Source of the DNA: Streptomyces milbemycinicus
GTDB lineage: Bacteria; Actinomycetota; Actinomycetes; Streptomycetales; Streptomycetaceae
Direction: 5' to 3'
Assembly: GCF_002154605.1 (NCBI RefSeq)
Contig: NZ_MUNE01000249.1
Location: forward strand, 1-41,232
Length of the DNA stretch: 41,232 nucleotides
In this document: positions 7,969 through 15,970 of the stretch, piece after piece
Layout of the letters: the number at the start of each line of letters is the position of its first letter
Position numbering within the stretch: position 1 is the first letter of the stretch
Notes under the pieces: generated by a model
What the model was told of the DNA's origin: nothing
The model's input: only the letters and a program-made list of their open reading frames with translations
Databases searched by the model: none
Translations under genes and position numbers: made by a program

Positions 7969-9483
7969 TCACGGCTTCTTTGTCGTCGGAGTTGTCGTCG
8001 GGCGGATCACTGCCATACGGGTGACGGTGAGCTCTTCGATGGCGAACCTCGGGCCCTCCCGTCCGGCCCCGGAGTCCTTCACGCCGCCGTACGGCATGAC
8101 GTCGGAACGGAAACCGGGCACCTCGTTGACCACCACTCCGCCCACCTCCAGGCGGTCGAGAGCGGCGAACGCGGTGTCGAGGGCGCTGGTGTAGACGCTC
8201 GCGTGCAGTCCGTAGCGCGAGTCGTTGACCAGGTCGAAGGCCGTCTCCAGATCGGGGACGGACCGTACCGCGACCACGGGGCCGAAGACTTCCTCGCCCC
8301 AGACGGGGAGGGCGCGGTCCACGTCGAGCAGCACGGTGGGCTCGATCACCCCGTCGGTGACCTTGCCCCCGGCCACCAGCGACGCCCCCGCCGCCACCGC
8401 CTCGTCCAGCCATCCGCGGACCCGCTCGGTCGACCGCTTGTCGATGAGTGCCGAAACCCTCGTCGCCGGATCGCGGGGATCGCCCACGACCACCTGGGCC
8501 ACCCGCTCCGCCAGGCGGGCCATGAACTCCTCGCGTACGGCGTCCACCACGATGACCCGCTGCACGCTGATGCACGCCTGGCCCGACGCGTAGTACCCAC
8601 CGCGCACCACCGCGTCGGCGGCGGCGTCGAGGTCGGCGTCGGCGGCGACCACCAGGGCGGCGTTGGAGCCGAGTTCGAGCAGCACCTTGGTGGGGGCCGC
8701 GTCCCGGGCGATCCGGTGGCCCACGGCGGCAGAGCCGGTGAAGGACACCGCCCCGATCCGGCGGTCGGTGGTCAGCGCGACACCCACCTCGGGCCCCCCG
8801 GTCACCAGTTGCACCGCGGCCGGCGGCGCCCCGGCGGCGCGCAGGGCCTCGCGGAGGAGGTGCACCAGCCACAGGGTGGCCAGCGGTGTCTGCGGGGCGG
8901 GCTTGACGACGACCGGGCAGCCGGCGGCCAGCGACGGCGCGACCTTGTGCGCGGCGAGCAGCAGCGGGTAGTTGAAGCCCGCGATGCCCACCACCACACC
9001 GATCGGCTTACGGGTCCAGAAGCCGAGCAGCCCCTCCCCCGACGGCAGCAGGTCCAGCGGCACCGTCTCCCCGTGCAGCCGGGCCACTTCCTCGGCCGCC
9101 GTCAGCAGGGTCAGCAGCGCGCGGTCCACCTCGACACGGCAGTCGACCAGCGGTTTGCCGGTCTCCAGGACCAGGAGCCGTTCGAAGTCCGCGCGCCTGG
9201 CGGCGATCGCCTCGTGCGTGGCGAGCAGGGCCGCCCTGCGGGTGTGCGAGGGGAGCCGGCCGACCTGTTCGCGGACCGCGACGGCCGCGTCCACCGCGCG
9301 GCGCGCGAGGTCGGTGTCCCCGACCGGGGCCCGCGCGACGAGCGTCCCGTCGTAGGGGAAGCGGATGTCCTCCGCGGCGGGTGCCGCCACCCAGTGGTCG
9401 CCGATGGGCAACCCCGTCGGGAACTGGTGGAACTCCAACACCTGGGCGCTTTCGCCACTGGCGGGTTCGACGTGGGTCGTCAC
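7969..9483 (-). CDS. NAD(P)-dependent aldehyde dehydrogenase
   Basis: The 504-residue enzyme oxidises an aldehyde to a carboxylic acid. The general base is Glu270 in VLLELGSNAA and the catalytic cysteine is Cys304 in ASGQACISVQR. Their 34-residue spacing is that of true aldehyde dehydrogenases. The N-terminal cofactor region (PIGVVVGIAGFNYPLLL) and the C-terminal EEVFGPVVAV are present. The GTG start at 9483 follows the upstream ATPase stop by two bases with a GGGAG site; the longer open frame reads into the ATPase gene and is not used. Its place between the ABC importer and an SDR suggests the end of a side-chain oxidation. Relatives include benzaldehyde- and vanillin-type dehydrogenases, but the sequence alone does not fix the substrate. 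Confidence 0.9.
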   Translation of the reverse strand: MTTHVEPASGESAQVLEFHQFPTGLPIGDHWVAAPAAEDIRFPYDGTLVARAPVGDTDLARRAVDAAVAVREQVGRLPSHTRRAALLATHEAIAARRADFERLLVLETGKPLVDCRVEVDRALLTLLTAAEEVARLHGETVPLDLLPSGEGLLGFWTRKPIGVVVGIAGFNYPLLLAAHKVAPSLAAGCPVVVKPAPQTPLATLWLVHLLREALRAAGAPPAAVQLVTGGPEVGVALTTDRRIGAVSFTGSAAVGHRIARDAAPTKVLLELGSNAALVVAADADLDAAADAVVRGGYYASGQACISVQRVIVVDAVREEFMARLAERVAQVVVGDPRDPATRVSALIDKRSTERVRGWLDEAVAAGASLVAGGKVTDGVIEPTVLLDVDRALPVWGEEVFGPVVAVRSVPDLETAFDLVNDSRYGLHASVYTSALDTAFAALDRLEVGGVVVNEVPGFRSDVMPYGGVKDSGAGREGPRFAIEELTVTRMAVIRPTTTPTTKKP

Positions 9484-9485
9484 GG

Positions 9486-10319
9486 TCAGTACTCCCGGTT
9501 GAGGTCGGCCGCCGACACGCCGGACAGTGCCTTGCCCAGGGTCGGTACGGCGGCGATCAGCCTGCGTGTGTAGGAATGTTGCGGCTCCTCGTACACCTGC
9601 TCCGTGGGCCCGGTCTCCACGATCTGTCCGCCGTTCATGACCGCGACCCGGTCGCACACATGGCGGACCACGGACAGGTCGTGGGAGACGAAGACCAGCG
9701 TGAGGGACAGCTCCTCGACGAGGTCGGCGATGAGGTTGAGCACTTGGGCCCGTACGGACACATCCAGGGCGCTCACCGGCTCATCGGCCACGATGATCTT
9801 CGGTCGGGGGGCGAGGGCGCGCGCGATCGAGATGCGCTGCCGCTGGCCGCCGGAGAACTGGTGCGGATACCGGTCCGCCGCGTCGGCCCGCAGGCCGACG
9901 GCCTCGAGCAACTCGGCCACCCGCTCCCGGCGGTTCGAGTGTCCCTGTGCGACCAGCGGCTCGGCCACGATGTCACCGACACGCATACGCGGGTCCAGCG
10001 AACTCATCGGGTCCTGGAACACGAGTTGAAGCCGCTCGCGGACGAACCCGAGCTGTCTCTCCCTGAGCCCGGTGATGTCCCGGCCGTCGATCGCGACGCT
10101 ACCGCTGGTGGGGCGGTCGAGCCCGGCCAGAATCCGCAGCAGGGTCGACTTACCGCACCCCGACTCCCCCACGATGCCGAACCGCTGCCCCTGGGGGACG
10201 GTGAAGCTGACGCCCCGCAGGGCGTGCACCGGGGGGCTGGGGTGGCGCAGCGAGGTACGCGGACGGTGGTAGACGCGTGTGACGTCGCGGACGCTGATGG
10301 CGGTCGGCTGCTCAGCCAC
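9486..10319 (-). CDS. Peptide/opine-type ABC importer ATPase, DppF/OppF-like
   Basis: This 277-residue nucleotide-binding subunit powers the DppBC-type importer encoded upstream. It has Walker A GESGCGKST (residues 51-59), a Q-loop LVFQDPMSSLDP, the signature FSGGQRQRISIARAL, Walker B IIVADEPVSALD and the H-loop FVSHDLSVV. The gene overlaps the preceding ATPase gene by 8 bp, indicating translational coupling. The paired ATPases of DppD and DppF type are typical of the peptide/nickel/opine uptake family, which imports di- and oligopeptides, opines and also some sugar- or amide-linked compounds. Confidence 0.93.
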   Translation of the reverse strand: MAEQPTAISVRDVTRVYHRPRTSLRHPSPPVHALRGVSFTVPQGQRFGIVGESGCGKSTLLRILAGLDRPTSGSVAIDGRDITGLRERQLGFVRERLQLVFQDPMSSLDPRMRVGDIVAEPLVAQGHSNRRERVAELLEAVGLRADAADRYPHQFSGGQRQRISIARALAPRPKIIVADEPVSALDVSVRAQVLNLIADLVEELSLTLVFVSHDLSVVRHVCDRVAVMNGGQIVETGPTEQVYEEPQHSYTRRLIAAVPTLGKALSGVSAADLNREY

Positions 10320-11355
10320 GGCCGGCCTCCTGGTTCATGGGTGTGCCCTTCACGTGCGCGCCACTCTGGGATGCCGGGCTCTCGGATGCCGGGTGGAAGC
10401 AGGCGTAGCCGGAGTCCGGCCCGGTCGGGACCCATTCCGGCCTGGTGGCGCACGCCTCGGTCGCGTGGGCACATCTGTTTCTGAAGACACATCCGGCGGG
10501 GAACTGGCCCGCCGGCGGTACCGATCCGGGGATCGTGGCCAGCCGGCCGCGGTCGTCCACCACGGTCAGATCCGATGCGCCGATCAGGCCCTGGGTGTAG
10601 CGGTGCCGAGGGCGGGTGAACACCTCCTGGACCGGTCCGGACTCGACCAGCCGTCCGCCGTACATGACCATGACCCGCTCGCAGGCGGTGGCCACCACGG
10701 CCAGGTCGTGGGTGATGAACAGCATGGCCGACCTGCGGTCCTGGACACCGCGCACGATCAGGTCGAGCACCCGCGCCTGCACCGTGACGTCGAGCGCGGT
10801 GGTGGGTTCGTCGCAGACCAGGAGTGCGGGGTCGTTCGCGAGGGCGATGGCCAGCACCACCCGCTGCCGCTGGCCTCCGGAGAACTGGTGCGGGTATGCC
10901 TGCGCGGCGGCCGCGGGGTCGGGGAGCCCCACCTGGGCGAGCAGTTCCACGGCGGCGGCTCGCGCGGAGGCCCGGTCGGGCCTGGTCCGGTGGATCAGCA
11001 GCACCTCGGCGATCTGCCGCCCCACCCTCATCGTGGGGTTCAGGGCGGTCATGGGCTCCTGGAAGACCATGGCGATCTCCTTGCCCCGCACCCGGGACAT
11101 CCGCGCCTCGTCGGCGCCGACCAGGTCGTGGTCGACTCCGGCGAGCCGCACCGAACCCGTGGCCCGGAGCCCTTCGGGGAGCAGGCCCATGACGCTCAGC
11201 GCGGTCAGCGACTTGCCCGACCCCGACTCGCCGATCAGGCCGACCCGCTCGCCGGCCCCGATGGTGAAGCCGACATCTTCGACGAGCTTACGGCCGCCCA
11301 CCGTTACGTCGAGGTTCCGCACGGCCAGCACGTCGCCAGTCACGTTGCCGGTCAT
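10312..11355 (-). CDS. Peptide/opine-type ABC importer ATPase, DppD/OppD-like
   Basis: This 347-residue ATPase partners the DppF-like protein. Walker A is GESGSGKS (residues 42-49), the Q-loop MVFQEPMTALNP, the signature FSGGQRQRVVLAIAL and Walker B LLVCDEPTTALD. The C-terminal oligopeptide-transporter extension contains the cysteines CVFRNRCAHATEAC and a later Cys, the pattern that binds an iron-sulfur cluster in some OppD/DppD proteins. It overlaps the DppC-like gene by 4 bp at its start and the DppF-like gene by 8 bp at its end. Confidence 0.93.
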   Translation of the reverse strand: MTGNVTGDVLAVRNLDVTVGGRKLVEDVGFTIGAGERVGLIGESGSGKSLTALSVMGLLPEGLRATGSVRLAGVDHDLVGADEARMSRVRGKEIAMVFQEPMTALNPTMRVGRQIAEVLLIHRTRPDRASARAAAVELLAQVGLPDPAAAAQAYPHQFSGGQRQRVVLAIALANDPALLVCDEPTTALDVTVQARVLDLIVRGVQDRRSAMLFITHDLAVVATACERVMVMYGGRLVESGPVQEVFTRPRHRYTQGLIGASDLTVVDDRGRLATIPGSVPPAGQFPAGCVFRNRCAHATEACATRPEWVPTGPDSGYACFHPASESPASQSGAHVKGTPMNQEAGRG

Positions 11356-12245
11356 CTGCGGTCCTCCAGCTTGGGGTCGAAACGGTCGCGCAGGCCGTCA
11401 CCGAGCAGGTTGAATCCGAGCACCGCCACCGCGATCGCGATGCCCGGGAACACGGCGAGCCGGGGGGCGGACGACAGCATCTCCTGGCTCTCCTGCAGCA
11501 TCCGGCCCCAGGACGGTGTGGGGGGCGGGGTGCCGAAGCCCAGGAAGGACAGTGCGGCTTCGGCGAGTACGGCGATGGCGAAGCCGACCGACGCCTGCAC
11601 GATGACGAGACTGCTGACGTTGGGCAGAACATGCCGCACAGCGATCGCGAACGGCCCGCGGCCCGCCGCGCGCGCGGCGGTGACGTACTCGGTCTTCATG
11701 ACCTGCAGCGTGCCGCCGCGGATCAGCCGGGCGAAATTGGGGATGGACGCGATACCGATGGCGACCATCGCGACCAGCGTGCTGGCGCCGTACACGGCGG
11801 CGAACATGATGGCCAGCAGGAGCGCCGGGAAGGCGAGAAGCAGGTCGTTGGCGCGCATCAGCAGCTCGCCGAGCCAGCGGGGCGCCATCCCGGCGGCGAT
11901 GCCGAGGGGCACCCCGACCACGGCGGCGACCCCCACCGCCACGAAGCCGACGAACAGCGTGGTACGCGAGCCCACCAGGATCTGGCTGAACACGTCACGG
12001 CCGAATTTGTCCGTGCCGAACCAGTACTCCAGGGACGGCTTCTGCAGCCGCGCCGAGGCGTTCACCAGGGTCGGGTCGTGCGGCGTCCAGACGAAGGACA
12101 GCAGCGCCATGCCGAGCACGACCGCCACGATGAGACCGCCCACCAGCAGGCTGCCCGTCACCGGGCGGCGCCGACGACGGACGTCGGGCACCGCGGACGC
12201 GGCAGCCTTGGTGTCCGGAGCGGACTTGGTGTCCGGAGCGCTCAT
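11352..12245 (-). CDS. Peptide/opine-type ABC importer permease, DppC-like
   Basis: This 297-residue inner-membrane permease has a basic cytoplasmic N-terminus (DVRRRRRPVTGS) and then about six membrane segments. It carries the DppC N-terminal motif YWFGTDKFGRDVFSQIL and the EAA-like loop EYVTAARAAGRGPFAIAVRH that docks with the ATPase. The ATG at 12245 overlaps the stop of the DppB-like gene as ATGA. A much longer open frame extends upstream but covers the DppB gene in another frame and is an artefact. Confidence 0.93.
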   Translation of the reverse strand: MSAPDTKSAPDTKAAASAVPDVRRRRRPVTGSLLVGGLIVAVVLGMALLSFVWTPHDPTLVNASARLQKPSLEYWFGTDKFGRDVFSQILVGSRTTLFVGFVAVGVAAVVGVPLGIAAGMAPRWLGELLMRANDLLLAFPALLLAIMFAAVYGASTLVAMVAIGIASIPNFARLIRGGTLQVMKTEYVTAARAAGRGPFAIAVRHVLPNVSSLVIVQASVGFAIAVLAEAALSFLGFGTPPPTPSWGRMLQESQEMLSSAPRLAVFPGIAIAVAVLGFNLLGDGLRDRFDPKLEDRR

Positions 12246-13192
12246 GACGCACCCGCCCTGAGCCGCGGGTCGATCACCAGATAGATGATGTCCACCAGGA
12301 AGTTCACCAGCAGCACCGCCATTGCGATGATCATGACCACGTCCTGCACCATGATGAGGTCCCGGTTGGAGACGCTGTCCAGCAGCAGGCTCCCGAGCCC
12401 GGGGATGACAAAGACCCGTTCGATGACCACGGCGCCCACCAGCAGCGTGGCGAGATGCAACGCCAGGACGGTGACCACGGGCACCGCCGCGTTCCGCAGG
12501 CCGTGCCGCAGCAGCGCCCGCGTCGGACGGAGTCCTTTGGCACGGGCGGTGCGCAGATAGTCCTCCCGGAGGACATCGAGCACGGCGCTGCGGACATAGC
12601 GGGTGAGCATGGCCCCCTGCACCAGTCCGAGGGACAGCGCGGGCAGCACCAGCTGTTTGAGGAACATGACCGGATCCTGCGCCGGGGGTGTCCAGCCGTT
12701 CGCCGGCAGCCACCCGAGCCCCACCGCGAACACGGTGACCAGGAGGATGCCCGCGAGGAAGGCCGGGACGGCCACGCCGACCTGGGACAAGGCCGAGAGA
12801 ATGAGCCCGGACGGCTTGCGGTGCCGCACCGCCATGAGCGTGCCCATGGGGATCGCCAGGATGCAGGCGAGCGCCATCCCGGCGCCGACGAGCCACAGGG
12901 TGACCTGGAGGCGGTCGGCGATCTGCGGGCCGATCGCCGTCTGTGAGATATAGGAGTTACCCGGGTCGAAGGTCACCAGTCCCTTGACCCAGCTGAAGTA
13001 CTGGACCACGAGCGGCCGGTCGAGCCCGAACTGCTCGCGCAGTTGCGCCACCGCCGTGTCCGACGCGCTGACGCCGAGGGCGACGCGGGCCGGATCCCCT
13101 GGCAGCACCGCCATGAACGCGAACACCAACACGGAGCTCACGACAAGGCTGGCCAGGAGGATCCCGATCCGCTGCACCAGACGGACGATCAT
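12242..13192 (-). CDS. Peptide/opine-type ABC importer permease, DppB-like
   Basis: This 316-residue inner-membrane permease has six predicted membrane segments, the first at residues 9-30. The family-typical N-terminal motif VRLVQRIGILLASLVVSS and the coupling-loop motif EDYLRTARAKGLRPTRALLRH are present. It forms a heterodimeric channel with the DppC-like protein. It begins 16 bp after the substrate-binding protein gene and ends in a 4-bp overlap with the DppC-like gene. Confidence 0.93.
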   Translation of the reverse strand: MIVRLVQRIGILLASLVVSSVLVFAFMAVLPGDPARVALGVSASDTAVAQLREQFGLDRPLVVQYFSWVKGLVTFDPGNSYISQTAIGPQIADRLQVTLWLVGAGMALACILAIPMGTLMAVRHRKPSGLILSALSQVGVAVPAFLAGILLVTVFAVGLGWLPANGWTPPAQDPVMFLKQLVLPALSLGLVQGAMLTRYVRSAVLDVLREDYLRTARAKGLRPTRALLRHGLRNAAVPVVTVLALHLATLLVGAVVIERVFVIPGLGSLLLDSVSNRDLIMVQDVVMIIAMAVLLVNFLVDIIYLVIDPRLRAGAS

Positions 13193-13208
13193 CTGTTGAG
13201 TCCGCCTT

Positions 13209-14741
13209 TCATGACCGGCCCAGGCCGGTGAGATCCAGTGACTCGGAGACGTTGTCCACGGGCAGGCCGGTGATGTCCTTGTCCGCCACCATCAGGTTCG
13301 GCAGCAGGAACAGCCAGTCGGCCGCGGCGTCCTTGGACAGCAGCCGGGCAGCCTGCCGCATGGCGGTGATCTGCTCCTCCTGGGTGCCCTTGTCCGCCTT
13401 CTTCAGCAACGCGCGGAATTCAGGGTTGTCGTAGTGGGTGTAGTAGCTCTTGTCCCCGAACACCGTCTGCATATCGCGGGGTTCCAGATGTCCGATGATG
13501 GACATGTCGTAGTCGGCGTTCTTGAACACGGTGCTCAGCCAGGCGGCGGGGAACTCCAGCTGATCGAGGGTGACCTTGAACCCGGCCTGTTCGAGCTGGC
13601 TCTTGACCACGGTGCCGCACGCGGTGGCATAGGGCAGCGTCGGAATCCGCAGCCGCAGCGTACTGCCGGCCACACCGGACTCCTTGAGGAGCTTCTTCGC
13701 CTTGTCGCGGTCGTACGGATACTGGTTCGTGAGGTCCTGGTACCACGGGTCGGTCGGCGGGACCATGCTGCCGATGAGCTTGCCGCGCCCCGCCCAGCAG
13801 GTGTCCAGCAGGGCCTTGTGGTCGATGGCGTAGCGGACGGCCTGGCGGGCCTTCAGATTCTTCAGCGGGCCCGAGCCGTTGTTGAGGGAGAGGAGCACCT
13901 CGCCGTTGGTCGTGCCCTCGATGACCTTGTACGTCGAGTTGTTCGCGAACCGGTCCAGAGAATCCGGGGTCTGCATCGTGCCGATCACGTTGATGGTGCC
14001 CGTGAGCAGCGCGTTGTTCATGGCTGTCGGGTCCTTGAAGTACTTGAGGGTGACCGACGCGAAGTGCGGTTCACTCCCCCAGTAGCCATCACGGCGGGCC
14101 AGCGTGATCGAGTCGCCGCGGTTCCACTTCTTCACCACGTACGGGCCGGTGCCCACCGGCTCGGTGGCCAGCTTGCTCACACCGGTCCGGCTGAACATCA
14201 CGCCGACGCGGGTGGTCATCCGGTACAGCCAGTCGTTGCTCGGCTCCTTCAGGGTGACCTTGAGTTCGGTCGGTGACACCGCCTGCACCGTGTCGACGAC
14301 GTCCATCTGGGCCTTCTGCGCGATCGTCCAGTCGGACTTGACGCGTTCGATGGAGAACTTCGCGTCCTCGGCGGTGAACGGTGCGCCACTGCTGAACTTG
14401 GCGTCCTTCACCAACTGGAACGTGTATGTCTTACGGTCCTTGGACAGACTCCACGACTTGGCCAGTTGGGGCTGGATCTTCCCGGACTGGTCCACCTTCA
14501 CCAGGTTCTCGTAGACGTTGTAGAGCAGTGCCTGGGGAATGGCGGCGCCCGCGGTCTTGGTGATGTCGAGGTTGGCCGGCTCGGCGTTGAGGCCGATCTT
14601 CAGGGCGTCGTCGGTCTTCCCGGACTTGCCCGTGCCACCTCCGTCTGCCGTGGACCCGGCCGAGCAGGCTGCCAGCAGTAGGGATGCGAGCGTGGCCGCG
14701 ACCACCCCGGTGTGTCGCGTCAGCTGCTTGTTGTCTCTCAT
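13209..14741 (-). CDS. Extracellular solute-binding lipoprotein, family 5
   Basis: The 510-residue protein captures the substrate outside the cell for the Dpp-like importer. It begins with a lipoprotein signal (basic MRDNKQLTRH, hydrophobic core, lipobox LLAAC with Cys26), then a Gly/Ser/Lys linker. The rest is an SBP_bac_5 fold with the typical AEPANLDITKTAGAAIPQ and VYENLVKVDQSGKIQPQLAKSW near the start and PVGTGPYVVKKWNRGDSITL in the middle. It starts five bases after the dehydrogenase stop and is the first transport gene of the operon. Family 5 proteins bind peptides, opines, nickel and various glycosides, so the ligand is open. Context suggests an amide-bearing compound or sulfate ester. 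Confidence 0.93.
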   Translation of the reverse strand: MRDNKQLTRHTGVVAATLASLLLAACSAGSTADGGGTGKSGKTDDALKIGLNAEPANLDITKTAGAAIPQALLYNVYENLVKVDQSGKIQPQLAKSWSLSKDRKTYTFQLVKDAKFSSGAPFTAEDAKFSIERVKSDWTIAQKAQMDVVDTVQAVSPTELKVTLKEPSNDWLYRMTTRVGVMFSRTGVSKLATEPVGTGPYVVKKWNRGDSITLARRDGYWGSEPHFASVTLKYFKDPTAMNNALLTGTINVIGTMQTPDSLDRFANNSTYKVIEGTTNGEVLLSLNNGSGPLKNLKARQAVRYAIDHKALLDTCWAGRGKLIGSMVPPTDPWYQDLTNQYPYDRDKAKKLLKESGVAGSTLRLRIPTLPYATACGTVVKSQLEQAGFKVTLDQLEFPAAWLSTVFKNADYDMSIIGHLEPRDMQTVFGDKSYYTHYDNPEFRALLKKADKGTQEEQITAMRQAARLLSKDAAADWLFLLPNLMVADKDITGLPVDNVSESLDLTGLGRS

Positions 14742-14746
14742 ATGTG

Positions 14747-15820
14747 CTACCCCTGGCTTTCCATGGTGTGCAGGACAGCGGATGACACATCCGCTGTGGT
14801 GGCGTTTCCGCCGAGGTCGGCCGTGTGGTGCCGGGCATCTCGCAAGGTGCCCGCCACCGCGTCACGGATGCGGTGAGCCGCGCCGGTGTGTCCGAGGTCG
14901 TCGAGCAGCAGCGCCCCGGAGAGCAGGCATGCCACCGGATTCGCCACGCCCTTCCCGGCGATGTCCGGTGCGGAGCCGTGGACGGGTTCGTAGATGCCCG
15001 GCACATCGGCGCCCGGAAGAACGTTGGCGCTGGGCGCCATGCCCATACCGCCGGCGAGCACCGCCGCGAGGTCGGAGAGGATATCGCCGAACAGGTTGCT
15101 GGTGAGCAGGACGTCGAGGGAGCGCGGAGCCTGGATCATACGGGCGGCCATGGCGTCGACCAGCACGGTTTCCAGCCGGACCGCCGGGTACTGCTCGCCG
15201 ACCTCGCGCACCACCCGGTCCCACAGCGGATAGCCGTATCGCATCGCGTTGGACTTGGTCACCAGGCACAGCCGCCCCGACCGCCGGCCGGCCAGGGCGA
15301 AGGCATGGTGCGCCGCCCGCTCGATGACGCGACGGGAGTGCACCGCGATCTCGATGCCGAGATCGTGTCCGCTGCCGGCGTGCGCCACCCCGCCGGCGCC
15401 GACGTACTCGCCCTCGGTGTTCTCGCGGACGATGACCAGGTCCACGCCATCGGTGTCGCGCACCTTGGTGGGGACTCCGGGGAACGCTCGCACCGGGCGG
15501 ATGTTCACGGCGAGGTCGAGCTGCTGCCGCAGGCCGATGATCAGGCCCCAGACCAGTTCGTGATCCGGCACATCAGGGCGTCCGACGGCGCCGAACAACA
15601 CGGCGTCCGTCTGCTTCACGAGGTCGGCCGCATCGGCCGGCATCGCCGCGCCCTGCCGGAGGAACCGCTCGCCTCCCCAGTCGAACGAGGTCACGTCGAG
15701 CCGGTGGCCGTCGGCCTCCAGCGCGGCCCGGAGCACGGGCAACGTTGCCGCGACGACCTCGGGGCCGATTCCGTCACCCGGTATGACGGCGAGCCGCACG
15801 ACCTTGGTCTCCCGCGTCAT
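14747..15820 (-). CDS. Tartrate/isopropylmalate-type dehydrogenase (TtuC-like)
   Basis: The 357-residue product belongs to the beta-decarboxylating hydroxyacid dehydrogenases (LeuB, isocitrate, D-malate and tartrate dehydrogenases). The nucleotide-side AVIPGDGIGPEVV, the substrate-side LRQQLDLAVNIRPVRAF, VRENTEGEYVGAGG, the catalytic lysine region VTKSNAMRYG, and the metal-binding DILLTSNLFGDILSDL-like stretch are present. The wording of the NIRPV and ENTEGEY motifs is closer to TtuC/D-malate dehydrogenase than to biosynthetic LeuB, and no leu genes are nearby. ATG 15820 is preferred to the in-frame GTG at 15829 because GGAAGG lies eight bases upstream. It is the first gene of an eight-gene operon under the GntR-type operator. 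It would oxidise and possibly decarboxylate a 2-hydroxy acid released from the substrate. Confidence 0.85.
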   Translation of the reverse strand: MTRETKVVRLAVIPGDGIGPEVVAATLPVLRAALEADGHRLDVTSFDWGGERFLRQGAAMPADAADLVKQTDAVLFGAVGRPDVPDHELVWGLIIGLRQQLDLAVNIRPVRAFPGVPTKVRDTDGVDLVIVRENTEGEYVGAGGVAHAGSGHDLGIEIAVHSRRVIERAAHHAFALAGRRSGRLCLVTKSNAMRYGYPLWDRVVREVGEQYPAVRLETVLVDAMAARMIQAPRSLDVLLTSNLFGDILSDLAAVLAGGMGMAPSANVLPGADVPGIYEPVHGSAPDIAGKGVANPVACLLSGALLLDDLGHTGAAHRIRDAVAGTLRDARHHTADLGGNATTADVSSAVLHTMESQG

Positions 15821-15840
15821 ATACGCCACCTTCCCCTCTC

Positions 15841-15855
15841 ACTGGCCTGACCAGT
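15841..15855 (-). promoter_or_regulatory. FadR/GntR-type operator before the dehydrogenase-ABC operon
   Basis: The perfect inverted repeat ACTGG-CCTGA-CCAGT has the same half-sites and spacing as the site before the arylsulfatase. One half fits ACNA of the FadR-type consensus exactly; the other has TGGC for TGGT. It lies about 46 bp downstream of the -35 box of the minus-strand promoter, a geometry close to the 42 bp at the sulfatase. It is in the intergenic region next to the amidase-gntR operon, so it may also serve autoregulation. Confidence 0.65.
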
Positions 15856-15872
15856 AAGCTCACTTGCCAGGT

Positions 15873-15901
15873 ACCGTGACGACTGAGGCTGTGCTTGTCA
15901 A
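15873..15901 (-). promoter_or_regulatory. Candidate promoter of the dehydrogenase-ABC operon
   Basis: Read on the minus strand, a perfect TTGACA (15901-15896) is followed after 17 bp by a weak -10, CACGGT (15878-15873). The predicted start is near 15866, just before the operator. On the plus strand the overlapping TTGTCA (15895-15900) could be the -35 of the divergent amidase promoter with TATCGC (15920-15925) as a poor -10 at 19 bp. Confidence 0.45.
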
Positions 15902-15937
15902 GGGTTCGTATGCGACGGGTATCGCAAGGGGGCACCG

Positions 15938-15953
15938 CCCAGCGGTCGCTGGG
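15938..15953 (+). promoter_or_regulatory. Inverted repeat in the amidase leader
   Basis: CCCAGCG-GT-CGCTGGG is a perfect 7-bp inverted repeat ending about ten bases before the ribosome site of the amidase gene. It could be a short RNA hairpin that tempers translation or a separate operator. It does not match the ACTGG-N5-CCAGT sites. Confidence 0.35.
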
Positions 15954-15970
15954 GGATAGGGAGAGTGCAA

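Noticed and set aside
7166..8872. Single 568-residue protein covering the SDR and an Arg/Gly-rich N-terminus
   Set aside because: The N-terminal part is the out-of-frame shadow of the aldehyde dehydrogenase; the SDR starts at 7963.
10279..12261. Long plus-strand frame opposite the ABC transporter genes
   Set aside because: High-GC antisense shadow of well-supported minus-strand genes, with no domain of its own. The same holds for frames at 1321-2694, 4397-6229, 8203-9573, 18913-20829 and 31667-33655.
14747..15820. Biosynthetic 3-isopropylmalate dehydrogenase (LeuB)
   Set aside because: Motif wording (ENTEGEY, NIRPV) is closer to tartrate/D-malate dehydrogenase, and the gene heads a transport and catabolic operon with no other leucine genes.
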